Positions 23,300 through 36,784 of a stretch of 64,000 nucleotides of DNA are shown here, piece after piece. Position numbers and translations under genes: made by a program. How positions within the stretch are numbered: the first letter of the stretch is position 1; the number at the start of each line of letters is the position of its first letter. Where the stretch lies: the NCBI GenBank assembly GCA_946699065.1, contig CAMPDV010000909.1, positions 62,001 to 126,000 on the forward strand, given 5' to 3'. The notes beneath the pieces are model-generated. The model had not been told where the DNA came from and searched no databases. It saw nothing but the letters and a program-made list of their open reading frames with translations. Source of the DNA: Loxodes magnus. Lineage: Eukaryota; Ciliophora; Karyorelictea; Loxodida; Loxodidae.

Positions 23300-25500
23300 A
23301 ATTTATTTATTAATTATTTTATGTCTCTAAAAATATTCTAAATTGTATATTTAAAGATTAAATTAATATTTATTAAAACTAAATAAACTAAATTTACTTA
23401 GAAATATCTAAAAATGATAAAAATAAAATAAAAATAAAAAGTTCTACTTTGGAGAATAATAAGTAATTCATAAAAAGTATTTATAAGAAATAATCTTATA
23501 AATTTATAATTGTTTTGGAATACTATAATTAATTTTCTAAACATTTTTATTTTATAATATATCAATTATAAAATTTTTCATGATGATATTTGGATGTTTA
23601 TTTTTCTCTGATTTTTAAATAATATTTAAATGGTTTTGTAATTTAAATTACTTTATTGTGAACTAAGATCTTTTGATTATATATTTTAAATAAATTTTTG
23701 GATTTTATATGTATTTCCTTTATTCATTTATTTTGCTTTTAATTATTTATTGTAATAAACAATATTTAAACAATACAAATGAATGTCACTTTAACTAAAA
23801 AGTAAAATATTTTATATTTAAAGCTTTAATTTATCAAAATGTAATTTCAAAATAAAAAGAAGAATTTACTTAAAATAAATATAATTAATATATTGCGAGG
23901 AATTTAAAAGGTAAAACAATCGAGAATTTTATTTTATGTTTTTATTATTTTATTTTTTATATTTGCTTCAATATTCTAAAATACAAATAAAAAAATTATT
24001 AGTAATTTCTAAAAAATTTATTTTTTATTTCTAAACTTAAAAGTTTTCAAATAGTTAAATTTTATAAAAATTCTATGCTATTATTTTTTAAATGATCTAT
24101 AATATTTAATTTTTTTCTTTATATAATAAGTTAAATTTATATTTTAAATATTAATTATTACTTATGCTTTGCTTTTGTAATTAAATAAGATTATAAACCT
24201 TATAATATCAAAATTTTTATTATTGAAATTAATTAGACTATACCTTATAACATTTTAATAATATAATTAAATATTTAGATAAAGCTATTTTTCCAGAGCA
24301 AGCAACTTTGCTTTACCCTTTCACTTTTTTACTTTCGTAATTTAATTAATAGATTTTCTAATTAAAATTGTAATTTATTTGATTATATGTTAAATTTAAT
24401 TATTTTATTCTTTATCTAATTCACTGGACTAGATATTTACAGAAGACTAAATTATGATTCAAAAATTAGGCTTATTCCATTGCATTTTTATGGTAACTTT
24501 AAATATCTTTATTATTTTTTATTTACAATATTTTTTTGCTTTCTAAAGAAACTTAAAAACTTTTTGTTTTAATTTGAAATTTTCTCACTAAATATGAATT
24601 TTAAATACAAATATTTAGTACAATAAAGTTTAAAAATATAAGCAAAAATTTATCTGATATAAGAAACAACTTTTATTTAAGAAATTTTAATTTATTTTAT
24701 TTACAAAAGAGTACTAAACATTAATAAAATTTAGGGTTTCTATAGATCTTCAAAGCATATCTTTCCTATTATTATCTTCATAGTTTTTAACTTTACTTTT
24801 TTATATGGATTTATGATACTAAATTTATATGAAATTATCTATTTTTAAGCTTATATATGTTTCTTAGTTAGCTTATAAGTAAGATAAATAAAACTTTCAC
24901 ATATATTTAATAAAATAATTAAAATAATTAACTTTAAAGATTATTTTTATTTAACTTGTAGTGTATCTTTAAAGAATTATTATAAGCATTTGTTTTATAT
25001 ACTTATATTAATTCAATAGGGAAATATTACCTATCATTCCATGTAAACTTATCTAGATATCAAAATTAATTAAATAATATGTTATTATCTTAAGCAGAAC
25101 ATATTTATCTATTAACTTAAAACTACTATATATTTCATAATTTTTAAATAAAAATAAAAACTGATTCACTTACTAACTACTTAAACAATAAAACTTTAAA
25201 AGCTAAAATCTTTTAAATGTAACTTTTTAATAAAATAATCACTAAAGAAATGTTTAAAATTATAAAAAATAAACTTAAAATATAAGAGAAAAGCAAGTAA
25301 TATTATTTTAAATAGACTAAACATTATAATAACCTAATTATTTCTCTTTAAAATATTTCAATGTAAATTAAAATTTACTCTCTATTTCTTGTTTAATTAC
25401 TAGAATCTTACTATAAAAGTATAAATAAAAAGGGCTATTTACAAAATTATTTCCATTTCTTGTAGAAATATAGTATATATGGGAAAATTATAGTAATAGA
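23300..25500. other. AT-rich DNA, nothing recognised
   Basis: More than 2 kb of extremely AT-rich sequence with no motif, paralogue or repeat family that I can support. It lies upstream of the large gene at 25507. Confidence 0.45.
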
Positions 25501-25506
25501 TATAAT

Positions 25507-28328
25507 ATGAAGCAGAGAGAAGATAATACTTCAAACATACAGTAAGTTAGCACTTTAAACCAAAGAACAGACTCATCTAGTATAAATCATTTAGTTCAAT
25601 AAATATAAAACAGTCATTAGTCACTTAAAAAGCTATAGAGCCTGTTTGATAAAGCAAGTTAAAATTATCTAGCTAACTTTCCTTTCAAATCTTTAGGGCT
25701 TAGCAACTGTTATATTAATAGAACTTTGGTAATTGGGGAATAAAGAATAGAGTTTTATTTGCATGCTTAGAAATAAAATAAATAAGCTTTATTAAAACTT
25801 GAAGTATATAAAGACTTAGAATAATTAAAAGTGTAAATAAAGAATGATAAATCATGCAACGCTTAATAAATGAGACATCATCTTATATCACAACTATCTA
25901 ATAACAATTTCATTTTTAACCTATACGAAATGGCTTCATGATAGAATATGCATCCCTTAAAAACCCTATTATAAAACAGAAAGTAGAAAAGTAATAATTT
26001 TACTTGTTAGTAGATGGAAGTATTTATATATAATATTCTAAAGTTAATTCTGAGGACACTAAAGTAAAATAAGTTTATAGTCTTAACATGTGACTCTCTA
26101 TATGTGAATGAAGATATAAGTGAAATATAACACTATATGCAACCTATTGAAGCTATTAAATAACAAGTAGTTTATATACTAGAAAGTGAGTATAAGAACT
26201 ACTAATATTTACCCTATGAAGTAATGGAATAAATAAGTTAAGGTAAAGAAGTTAGAGACTATGAGTAAATAATGATTCATCAAGTGAAGATGATAATTAG
26301 AAATATGATTTGCTTATAAGAAATAGAAGAACATAGTGAATAGTAAGACACTTAAGCATACTAAACTACTAATCTTCTATCTAAATCAAACTTAGAAGAT
26401 ATTATTAATAGTTTAAGTGAAGAGTTCTAGTATCTATCAAATTAAGATAAATTATACCTTGCATCATTACTATCAGAGTATACCAGTACAAAGATTAAAT
26501 AAGAACTAAACTAAAATGAAACTCTTAACTAAACTAATAATCATGCAGATATACACTAAAATAGTAAGCCAAACATTCAAACTAGATAGAACTAACTTAC
26601 GATAGAATAACCTATTAACTCTACTTATTCACTATTTTATGGTCAATAAAAGGATATAGTTCATAAAGAGTATAAAGAACTAGTTTATGAAAGTGAGTTG
26701 AAGCCTTATTTACTCTAAGAAGACATTTTCAGTGAATAAATAGAGTTAATTTAAAGCAAAATACAGGAAAAGAGTAAATCTAACGTTTAGTAACAACTAA
26801 CTCAAATGAAGATACTTAAAGAACTATATGATAAAAAATAAAAGAAAAACAATAAAAAGATAATAAAAGGCTTAATATTTCATATCTTTAACACCCAATC
26901 ATTTTAAGACTTCTTGCATGAATAATTTACAATATTAAAGAACTAGTCTAACTTTAGTATAGAAGAAGGATAAGAAGCAGAGTTTATATAATGCTAAATG
27001 GTTTTACTTTATAACTACTTAAAGTAATAAGCTAGAGATTTCTATCTTAATAGTTTCTAATTAACCTCACTTGGTCTATATTTGGAAAGAAAAGGTCTTA
27101 AAGAGTTTATATAGCAGTATGCTTTGATTATTCCCTTTAGTTCTTTCTTAGTTTTTTAACTTTTTAGTAATAAGAGTTTGGACAATAATCAGATATACTA
27201 AGAAATGACAAACTATGGAGGATTTACAGTTCTATATAACTGATATGTATATAGCATGCTAAATGATAAAGAGTCTATTAATTTTAAGACATATTAGATT
27301 AACAATAAGTACAACTATCTTATTAAAGCAAGTTAACTATTTTAAATCTAGAAACACTCAAAATAGAGTCATCTTATATGGATATAGACAAGTCATATAA
27401 TTGATTAGTAAGAAAATGATAGCTTCATTATAAAGTTTTAGAAAGAGAAAGTATAAAATGATGTAGTATGGAAGATACTAAGTAATAAAGATGTGTAGGA
27501 AATAGTATAAGCAGTCTAGAAAAATAATAAGATATCGTTTGTAAATATCAGAAGTATATAAAATTGTAAATGATATGATTTGTAATCGTTTGATCGTAAA
27601 TAACTTGTGAGAAAAAGTGATGAGTAACAATGTAGAAAAGTGATATAGTAACTGATGAATATAATTAATAATGGATTTATTCCTAACAGCTTATTAAAAG
27701 AATTTAGAATTTATTTTCCAGAAGAAAATAGTTCTTCGTAGGAAGAGAAAATAAATGTTTAGTTCGATTACTGAAAGAATGATCATATAACATATGTACT
27801 AGCCATAGAGTTGAGACTTATTTAGGAGTTAAACAAACAGTTTGGAGAACTGTAAAAGACTTATTAGAGGAGAAGCTAAGCTATTTAAACGTTATCTTAT
27901 AGAGATGTATAAATTTTATCATAAGAGCTTTTGATATAGGAGAATGGATATGTAAGTATTTTAATATTTGGATATCTAGATGTGAAAGTGAGTAAAGCTA
28001 AGAAGAGGATTTGAAAGATGTAACTAAAGAAGTGAAAAGGTAGAACAATGAAATATCAAAGGCGATTATAGAGTAGGTAGTTATAGATGTTCCATCAGAA
28101 TAATAATAATATGCAACTGAAAGATGTGCTAGCAAATAAATAGTTTAAAACGAGAAAGGAAATTCTGAAAAAGTCTAGACAAATTTATAAAGGGAAAAGG
28201 TAAATTCAAGGATTGACGAGATGTTAAGAAAAAGACTAGATAATTCTAGTAAAGTGTATATAAAATACTTGAAAAATATGAAAAATTACTACCCTCTATA
28301 GAAGTATGCCATAGCATTTGAAAGATGA
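25507..28328 (+). CDS. Large unrecognised protein, ~926 aa, possibly one 41-nt intron
   Basis: From the ATG at 25507 one frame stays coherent for over 2.4 kb and is rich in Gln, Asn, Lys and Ser. TGA is rare (four or so internal, read as Trp) for such AT-rich DNA, which supports coding. Near 27.95 kb the coherent frame changes. Removing 27952-27992 (starts GTAAGT, ends GAG, begins on a codon boundary) gives 927 codons ending at the TGA 28326-28328. A simple frameshift is the alternative. No signal peptide or obvious membrane segment. Residues about 60-230 loosely recall a very degenerate protein kinase (ALLKLEVYKDLEQ; FIFNLYEMASWQNMHPLKTL; FIVLTCDSLYVNED), but no catalytic motif is intact, so I give no function. 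Neighbours are empty AT-rich DNA on both sides, unlike the repeat-embedded kelch genes. Confidence 0.6.
27952..27992 (+). other. Candidate intron, 41 nt
   Basis: Begins GTAAGTATTTT and ends AAAGTGAG. Its removal joins the two coherent frames of the surrounding ORF and makes the total length a multiple of three. Other AG acceptors of compatible length cannot be excluded. Confidence 0.35.
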
Positions 28329-28334
28329 GATTTC

Positions 28335-28845
28335 TTATAATTTTATAATTATTTATATATTTTTAAAGACTAATTAAATTTACTGTTTATCATTTCAAAA
28401 TTTATACAACATCAAATAAAATTATTAAAAAAATTATGCTATATGATGTTTAAAAAAAGAAGTGATATAGATTTTAGTTTTAAATTTTTCCTATTTTCGT
28501 AATTTTTATATTTATTTATAAATTTCATTTTCTAAATAAAGAAAATTACATTAGATTAAAATTTTTATTTATATAATTCTTAGATAAGCATTAATTAACT
28601 TAATATTTCAAATTATATCGAAAAAATCTGTAGATGCTATAGGTCATTGAGAGAGTAAGATTAAATGTAACTGCGATAATAAGAAACTCTAATAAGACAT
28701 ATTAATGACATTGTTAAAGAAATATGAAATATATTATATTCGTTTCTTTATTTTATAAGGTAGTGTTTAAATAAGAAAATAAAGGAAGAAGCAAACATTT
28801 GCTTTATATGGTTTTATATCAATCTCAGGAAAATTAAAATTGTAT
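28335..28845. other. AT-rich DNA, nothing recognised
   Basis: 3' flank of the large gene; no signal found. Confidence 0.35.
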
Positions 28846-28849
28846 CCTA

Positions 28850-29500
28850 GACCTAGGAGTAAATATGATTTAGGGATTTTCATCCTTTGAGCTTTTAAAT
28901 CAATTTTTACAGAGAATATTCTTATTACTCATGGGTTGCATCTGTTTGAAGAAACTGTTAAGCAGAGTATTCCTGTTATGTTCATAAAGAGGCTGTTCAA
29001 AAACAGTATGACGAAACTTAGCTATCATTACATTTATTTCAAAATAGATAATAAATATATATTCTCTTTTTTTTAATGGCAACTAAGAAATAGCCTCTCC
29101 AAAATATATTATAACTCTTAACAGGAAATTTCCAACGATCTCTACCTTTTTTAGATGGAGAATCATAGTTTAATAAAGGTTATTAATAAGCTCTATCAAT
29201 GACTTAAGATTAAACCAGCACTATGGAATTTTTAAAATCTGAAAAATCTATACTATGGTAGGATTTAGCTCAAACCGTCTCTGTAGCAAATTTAAAGAGA
29301 AGTTTTATAAATGGAATAGACTTTAAAAGAAATTTAAAATTCTAGAAAACCTAAGCCAGAATAGCCCTTAAATACTAAACGACTCAATAGAATAAGAGTA
29401 ATGACCTCGTATATAAGAGATTCTCTATCTGAAAATAACGATATACTGGTATTTCAAACGGCCAGTACATAAAATATGAATTTTTAAAGTTTTAATAAAT
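28850..29500 (+). other. Possible coding segment, unrecognised
   Basis: One frame reads LHLFEETVKQSIPVMFIKRL, then a basic, helical C-terminal part (QQIQREVLQMEQTLKEIQNS, RKPKPEQPLNTKRLNRIRV) with only one TGA. GC is above the flanks. It lies directly before a body B LINE fragment on the other strand. It may be a retroelement ORF. No known motif. Confidence 0.3.
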
Positions 29501-29512
29501 AAATAATAAAGT

Positions 29513-29840
29513 TTAGTGAGTGCATAGCAAATTAATGTCGCGCCTCTCTTTAATAAAAAATTTTTAAGTCAAATTTTTTTCCTGAAATCTTCCACAGCCC
29601 TAGCATTCGATTGCAAGTCTTGTTTTTTATAGGGCCGTTATCGGAATACTCTCTAAGAGGCCTTGGTATCTGATATCTTTCATCAATACGTTATTTGATG
29701 CCTCTTCAATCTTTTTCTTCTTTCTTGGTTCTTACCATGGTATTTTTCGGTTCTTCGCTCATGGATACTTTCTGACACCAGATTTTTAGTCAATCTCAGT
29801 TGAAAGATTGCTCCTCGTTATTTATTTTTTTAATAATTCT
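29513..29840 (-). mobile_element. LINE-like 3' end, body B, degenerate hairpin
   Basis: Matches body B copies at 35.6 and 49.2 kb: shared CCTAGCATTC, TTTTATAG.GCC.TTATCGGAAT, TTGGTTCTTACCA, CAATCTCAG.TG. At its left edge (29513-29552) a worn version of the hairpin is visible (AGTGAGTGCATAGCA ... GCGCCTCTCTTT). Confidence 0.6.
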
Positions 29841-30103
29841 TAATGTTCTAATTACACTGTTTAGATGACTCTTTTTATAAATGAGAAGCAAAGATATTTA
29901 TTTTTCTTTATTAAGTAATAGAATTTGCCACAACAGTCAAAATACTTTTCTCTTAACGAGTTATCAATGTTAAGCTCAGTTATTTGGATGAATTAGTAAA
30001 AGATATTGCAACGATATGATAGAGCGGAACTCAATTTAATAATACAAAATTTTATGAGAAATGGTAAAGTTGATCACTTGAGACTAAGCCAGAGCATTAA
30101 ACC

Positions 30104-30740
30104 TTGAATAAGAGATGTTCTCATGCGAGTGGAGCTCTAAATAGCTCATTGAATAATTCAAAAATAGAGAAGCAAGATCGGATAGCTGGGCAAAAAAGAA
30201 GCTCTCTAAGAAGAAGCAAACGATTTATCAGTCAATTTACGACATTCAAATCCTTTGGAACTGAAGTAAGAAAACCATCTGTTATCCCTACCTTCCCTAC
30301 AGTCAACCAAAGTCATAATATTTGAATTATCTCTATAGAAATTGCTGGAATTCATGCAAAAAAAGAAAGAGTAATGCAGATTTTAAGAGGCAAAGTGGAG
30401 CAAAAAAGCTCAGTAAACGATAAGTAAAAAAACAGTTTTAACAACCAGTAAAGGCTATTCTACAATTCTAGTGGGAAGATTTTTACAAAGAGCACTGATT
30501 TAGAGATGGATAAAAAGATCCGAGAATACACATTAATCTATAAGATTTATTTTAAGACTGATCTTTAAGCGATATACAACATTCAAAAATATCGCACCGA
30601 AGGGAAAAAATACATTGAAAAGTAGTTTGAACGTAAAATGTTTTTAAGCAAAATCTAATTTCTTTTTAAATAAATTTTTTGTTATTTTAAAAGAATATTT
30701 AGTTAACTTCTACTAAAAGAGTTTTTGGATCAAAAACCCC
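30104..30740 (+). other. Unrecognised basic ORF, probably retroelement-derived
   Basis: A frame open from at least 30104, with one internal TGA, encodes a Ser/Arg/Lys-rich protein (CSHASGALNSSLNNSKIEKQ, RSSLRRSKRFISQ), then QKSSVNDKQKNSFNN and a C-terminal EGKKYIEKQFERKM that recalls the post-knuckle part of the ORF1 elements. No in-frame ATG marks the start. It runs into the ~300-bp repeat at 30706. I do not recognise a domain. Confidence 0.35.
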
Positions 30741-31014
30741 TTTCCGATTGACGACCCGACGCTCTCTTTTTATGAAATAACGGAGATATCCTGTTGTGCT
30801 CCAGGCACAGCTTTTAGGGAGCTACATCGCTATGAGCAGCCAGGTTTCAAGCCTCTACCAAGAGCGGATAAACTCAAAGACAGTGTTCTCTTCAGAAAAT
30901 GACTCTGCACAAGGACTTTCTCAGCGAAAAAAAGTTGTTCCTAGCCATAAAGCCAGAAAGTTTAGTCACGAAGGTCATTCTCAGCTTCCACCATCTTTTC
31001 AATTATTATTTTAA
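30706..31014 (+). repeat. ~300-bp dispersed element, family C, copy 1
   Basis: Shares with 52446-52745, 58728-58950 (inverse) and 61895-62210 (inverse) the blocks AGTTTTTGGA, TTTCCGATT, ACGACCCGA, GAGCTACATCGCTATGAGCA, CTACCAAGAGCGGATAA, and CCACCATCT near the end. One frame is open in all copies (AMSSQ.SSLYQERI.SKTVF). GC is much above the surrounding DNA. Class unknown; a SINE-like or retroelement 3' region is likely. Confidence 0.7.
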
Positions 31015-31019
31015 AAGAA

Positions 31020-33175
31020 TATCAAAACGGATAATTAGATTTAAAATTTTATAGTTCAAATATTATTTTAAAAGTTTTTCTCTATTAAATAAAATTTAAA
31101 CTAATAATTAATAAGACTTTCTTTTTTTAGTTCTCCTTTATCACGTAAAGAAAAATTAATTATTTATTTTGCAATGAAAATGAAATTAAAAATTATAAAA
31201 TATCTATTAATAAAAAAGTAATGAAAATGATAGAAAAATATAAACAAATGATTTAATGTATTTTATTTCATTTTTTACTGTTTTGATTATTAAATAAATT
31301 ATAATTTAATAATTTTTTTGATTATTTATTTTTAAAAGATTCTAAAAGCATTTTTATTTACTTAAAATTATTATGATATGATTTTAATTTTTCTCTTACG
31401 AAAGTAAAGAAGATAATGTAGAAAAATTTAAAGATCTGCATATTCTATATAATTAATTTCTCTAATATAAATATTTTTTAAGCATTATAATGATTTAGTT
31501 TTAATATATTTTATAAAATAATATTAAAAAAACTAGCATTAAATTTTTCTAACTTAGCTTCTAATTACTGAATATGGTATTAAATAAATTTAATTTATCA
31601 AATCTCCTAAAATAATTTTAAATTCTTAACCTCTGATTTTTAAATTTTATTGTTTTCTCTATTCTTAAATAGTTTTAGAAATCATTATTTATATTTTTTA
31701 ATAGTACTAAATTTACACTTTATCCAAGTGGTTTTTTATTTTTAGCAATTGGTATATTCTTATTTTTCCATACATTACATATCTATTTGAGTAATTAGCA
31801 TTATTTTACTACATTTACAGCATTAATACTATACTCTTTCATTTTTTAAACATTCATTTGTAAATAATTTATTTATTATATATTTAATTTGGAGTATACT
31901 GTTGATAATAAATTATAGATTGTAAATAATATTTCAATTTATTTTTAGTTGAAGACAGAATAAATTATAAAAAATAGATTTATTGAATTTAATTATTGTT
32001 TAGTAGCTTTAATTTATAATTATTTAATATAAAAGTAATTAAAAGTATTAAATATATTTTATAAATTTAGTTTTAAACTTTATCATAAAACTTGGTATCA
32101 TATATTAAAATTAATATTTTACAAAGTGTATTTAATATTGAGTGAAAGTCTAAAATTAAATATATTTGTTTATATTTAATATTTGCTTTAGAATAAATAT
32201 TTTAATACCATAAAGCTTTATTATTAATTTTATAATTATTTTTAAAATAAAAATAATAATTATATTTAAAAGTAATTAGTCTAGCAAATAGAAAATATCT
32301 TATAAATAAAAACTATATTAATATAATTCAGCTGTCTTATTTTATAAGAGTTAATTCCATTTCACTAAAAAGTTTAATTTATGTTTCTAAAATTTTTATA
32401 ATTTAAATAATTAACTTTTTTACTTAAATCATTTTATAAAACGATTAATCAATAAAAACTTATTTTTAAGATAAAATTTTAAAGAAATGAAAAATATAAT
32501 TAAACTATTTAAAAATAAATTAATCTTTTAAATATTTTGGATAAATATTTTTATTAAGCAAAAATAAATAATTAAAATAAAAATATACGCACATTATTTA
32601 AAAATTTATTTTTATATATCTGATTCTCTATCAATAATCTAGACAAAATTAAAATAAGCATTTAAATAAAAGAAATATATAAAATTTATAAAAAATCTAT
32701 AGTTAATTTTACTATTAAATTAACTTTGCAATATTTTTTTATTTTAAGTAAATTTTAGTTTATATATTCAAAGTAATTTCAATACCAAAATTAAATATAA
32801 TTTTTTTAAAAAAAAAAAAATTTAATTGAAATAAATTTTAAATTTATTTTGAATTTGAAGAGTTTTTAATTCATTTTAAAAATTTTAATAAAAAAGCTAA
32901 TATATTTTTGTTCTAATAATACAAAAATAGAAAAAATAAAAGTATTTTAAATTTTTCTTAATTTTTTAAAAAGAATACTGAAAGAGAAAGATTTAAAAAT
33001 TGTTTTAATGTAATTTAAAATAGGGGGATATAGGTATTCGATATTTTAAAGAATAATAAAAAATTGGATCTTTTAATAATAATAAGATTTATTGAATCAT
33101 ATGAATATTATAATAAATTAATTAAAAATTATTTAAATTTTTATTATAAATTAATATAAAAAGTTTTTAAAATTA
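31020..33175. other. AT-rich DNA, nothing recognised
   Basis: About 2.1 kb with long A/T homopolymers, including an A-run near 32810. No motif or repeat family found. Confidence 0.45.
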
Positions 33176-33179
33176 AGCA

Positions 33180-33655
33180 ATGCGTTCAATCTTTCAAAAA
33201 GAATAAGAAATTAATGGCACATATTGTAATCCTAGAATTATTAAATTCTTATTTGAAAAAAAATAGTAAAAATAAAGTAGCAGGAGAAGAGCAACTGTGA
33301 CGATAATCATTATCTAACTTAATTTAGGAAGCATCAATGAAATTGATCAATCTTAGAAAAATAAAGTGTCAATAGCAGAAACGAAAAAAAAGTTAAAGTA
33401 TAAATAAAATGGTAAAAAATTGTTATTATTGTAAATTGTCAAATCACTTACTCAAATATTTCTATAATAAAAAAATACGAAGATACCTAAAAATTTATAT
33501 ATATTCAGATATAAATTTTATAATAGAAATCGGAGGATAGATGAAACCTTTGTATGGAGGAAGAGAAATTGTTTTCCCCCCGTTAAAAATGTGGTTGTGG
33601 AATCCAACAAAGTTAAAAAACCGGCCGATAAACTGGTTAAAATCCCAAAAAAAGG
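33180..33655 (+). mobile_element. ORF1/Gag-like retroelement relic
   Basis: A knuckle-like NCYYCKLSNHLLKYF (C-x2-C-x4-H, last Cys lost) lies at about 33415-33460. A GC-richer C-terminal piece (MKPLYGGREIVFPPLKM) follows. The orientation and motif fit the ORF1 group. It ends at the boundary of the 2.25-kb duplication. Confidence 0.45.
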
Positions 33656-34424
33656 CAAATTTTAAGTAAAATTTTAATTGATATTAATTGATATTAATAT
33701 TAATTAAGAAATTAAATATAAACTACAATATAGAGAAAATATGGAAACTAAAATTCAAACGATAGTAAAATAATATTTCCATAAGAATCATAAAGCAAGA
33801 TTTAAATAGGATAATAATATAAAAAATAAAGAACATTATATTTATTAAAATAAAAATTATTAAATATAAGATATGTTGAAAATAAAAATGTATTGGTGGA
33901 TTAATTATTTATAACAAGAAGTGATATAAAAATCTGAAAGATATCAACACATATTAAATAACAAATGAATTAAAAAATTTCAATGAAAAATTTATTTAAT
34001 CATTCGAAAATAATTTATAAATAACTTTTTAGGCAAAAAAATTTAATTGATTTTATAATAAAATAATAATAAATAAAATTTAAAATGATTTCTGTAAGAA
34101 TTTAATAGTTTTTTAATTCCAAAAAAAGGACTAAAAAACGTTTAAAAAATTTCATAAAAATAAACTGGGTAGCAACACATTAAGTTTAAACTAACTTTAT
34201 AAAACTGAAAAAATAGACTTAGTAGTATAATTTTTAAATTATCACTAAATTTTTCACGCTTAACGAAAAATGTTTAAGAAATATATTTAAATAGTAATCT
34301 TTCAAAAATTTGTCTAGAAACAGAAAAAGAGCAAAAAAATAATGGAAAAAATTTAAGAATCATGAAGAAATTTATTTAAGAATTGGGTTACGAAAATAAA
34401 TTTCTTTTGTACTATATTATAATA

Positions 34425-35110
34425 ATAAAATAGTAAATTCCTTCGTTACTAGAATCGTTACGATTTTAGTTAATTCTAATTGAATTATCTTTGTTACTTC
34501 TGAAAATGTTGATAGTTTTATTCCTGGTATTTTTCTTCAGCTCAGTTCTCTTCTTGTTCTTTTAGGATTATAAATCCAAAGGCTCTTTAAGGATTTTCAT
34601 CATTATTTTAATATTTTATTCTATTATTGCTTCACGTAATTCCATTTCTTAGTTAATTTTCCTATAAATCTTACCTTCTCACCAGCAACATAATTATCTC
34701 ATTTTGTTCAAAATTATTTAACATTGTCTTAACAGATATCCTATCTTTTTTCAGTATCAACTCTTAAGAATTTCTCTAATTATGGTATAAAGCCTTAACT
34801 CTTTTTAAATATCTATAGTGCCTCCATTTATTTATTTTTATTTAATTATTGAAATGAAAATAAAGTAAACTGACTAATATTCTCTTTTATTTGATCTTCA
34901 TATTATCTCTTAAATTTCAAGTTGCTAATAATTTCCATTTTTAATTAATAATTTCCTTTTAGAATCTTCCCCTCGTTTAATAATTAGATAACAATATTTT
35001 CATTTAATTTCATGATTTAAAATTTTAGGATCTGATTCTCCAAAAAGACCATGCTTAGGTTGCTTATTTTTCTTTTAGAAGAGTTATAATAATTTTTTTA
35101 TATGATAAGA
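34425..35110 (-). mobile_element. ORF1/Gag-like retroelement relic
   Basis: Minus strand: a TTATTATTATA tail at about 34425, and a position matching the decayed knuckle (KKIGYLLRQ) of the 48 kb paralogue. Heavily worn. Lies within the 2.25-kb duplication. Confidence 0.4.
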
Positions 35111-35575
35111 TTTTCAATTCCAATTTTATTATTTTCACTTTCTATTATTTAATAAATGTTTTGAATATATATCATTTAAATTTTTTAGGTAATTAAAGAT
35201 TTAAATCTTTGAGACAAAATTTTTACAGAATATTATTAAAATAAAGAAACATTACAAAGTATATTTTTATTAGTTAATCTAAAATAAAATAGCAAGTATC
35301 TTCATTTAAATTAAAAAATAGTAATTATTTTTAAAATGGTAATAATAAAATTATTAAATGTAGTAATATACCTATTATCTTATTTAGAACTATTTTAAAT
35401 ATTTAATTTAAGAAAACAACCATAAAATTAAATATTATATTTGATTGTATTTACTTATAATCAGTTTTATTACAAATATTAATAAAAATTAAGTTTTTTT
35501 TATTTATAGCATAAAAATAAATAAAAGATATATTAAGTATATAAATATTTATTAAAAAGTTATAAAAAAAACTGA

Positions 35576-35885
35576 GATTATAGAGGGCGTTGCACCTCAA
35601 TGGTTTAGCTATTTAATAAAGATTTTAAAAATTAAAAACATTCTTTGCTGAAGTCTTACACAGTGCTATCATTCCATCGTGAGTTTTGTCTTTTATAGAG
35701 CCATAATCGGAATGCTACCCTAAGGATCCCAAAGTCTATGCACCTTTCAACCTATTTTTACTAGATGTCTAGAGTCCTGCTTCTCTCTTGGTTCTTACCA
35801 AGACTCTCGCTCTGATTTTCACAATGGAATACCTTCTGGTACCAGAGTTTAAGTAAATCTCAGATGGAGGATTGCTCCTTTCTAT
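35576..35885 (-). mobile_element. LINE-like 3' end, body B, with hairpin
   Basis: The hairpin at 35576-35616 (GATTATAGAGGGCGTTGCAC...) is followed to the right by body B, as at 49145-49455. It forms the right edge of the 2.25-kb duplication. Confidence 0.6.
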
Positions 35886-35889
35886 TAAA

Positions 35890-36370
35890 TTAAATTGTTT
35901 ATAATAGGGTTTAAAATAAAAAAAATGAGATAGAAGCAAATATTTACAATTATTTAAAACTGTAATAACATTTTAGATTATTTTTAGAAATTTTAATAAT
36001 TAATTACTTTTCATTCTTAAATTATTTACAATATGAGTGTGAAATATACTAAATTTTGTTTAATTTTAATTTATGCTTATTGGCTAATAATTTTACATTT
36101 TATAATAAAAAATTGGAATAAAATATAACTTTTATAATTTTTAATTATAATAGTTACCATATTAACAATAATCTAAAAAATATAAAAACTTTTCATAAAT
36201 ACTAAATTAAAATAAAACTAAATTTATATGAAAGGAGTCTCTTAACATAAATAGACATTATTTTTATAGATTTTAACGTTAAACATTTAAAATAAATATA
36301 AAAATCAAATGAATGATATAATCCTAAATACATTATATAATAAATAAATTTTTATTTATAATTATATACA
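35890..36370. other. AT-rich DNA, nothing recognised
   Basis: No motif or repeat identified. Confidence 0.35.
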
Positions 36371-36373
36371 AAA

Positions 36374-36780
36374 TGGGGATAGGCTGCAGTCGGGAGAACT
36401 AGTAGGTAATCTGATGCAGTGTAAGCTGCATTGTGAGTAATCTTACACTATGACACCACAGGGAAGGGTTGATAAGTTCAGTTGAGACAAGTCTAACATA
36501 CCTCGAGGATTTTCACAAGCAATATGAAAGTTTGATGATATACCTTCTAATTAAGGACTTAATGACTAATTCTTATTTGGACCTTATTCAAGAAGACTGG
36601 AATATTTGATTCAAGTCTTGTGAATAATGTTTAATAAGTAGATTCCCCATTTGGAGAAGCTGTCTTGACTCATTTGACTAGAATAATTTTAACAAGAAGC
36701 ATGAAAGCACTTTTTTTCTTAATTCTAAATATTAATATTGAAAGAGCTGGGCGCCTACGAGGTACTACGTGCTTATTAAT
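36374..36780 (+). mobile_element. LINE-like 3' end, body A, with hairpin
   Basis: Plus-oriented copy of body A (compare 2411-2815 and 49581-49978). The frame TNSYLDLI... and the AATAAGTAGATTCCC block are shared. The hairpin is at 36740-36780 and a TTTTTTATTTATTTAA tail follows. Confidence 0.65.
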
Positions 36781-36784
36781 CTTT

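Larger units (their letters stand above)
33650..35890. repeat. 2.25-kb duplicated segment, copy 1
   Basis: Direct repeat of 47210-49460, diverged but alignable end to end. Shared blocks include AGAATCATAAAGCAAGAT, ATCCTATCTTTTT.CAGTATCAA, TTATT.TATT.CACGTAATTCCATT and the body B LINE end at the right. It contains an ORF1-like relic and that LINE end, listed separately. The left 750 bp has no recognised content. Confidence 0.65.
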
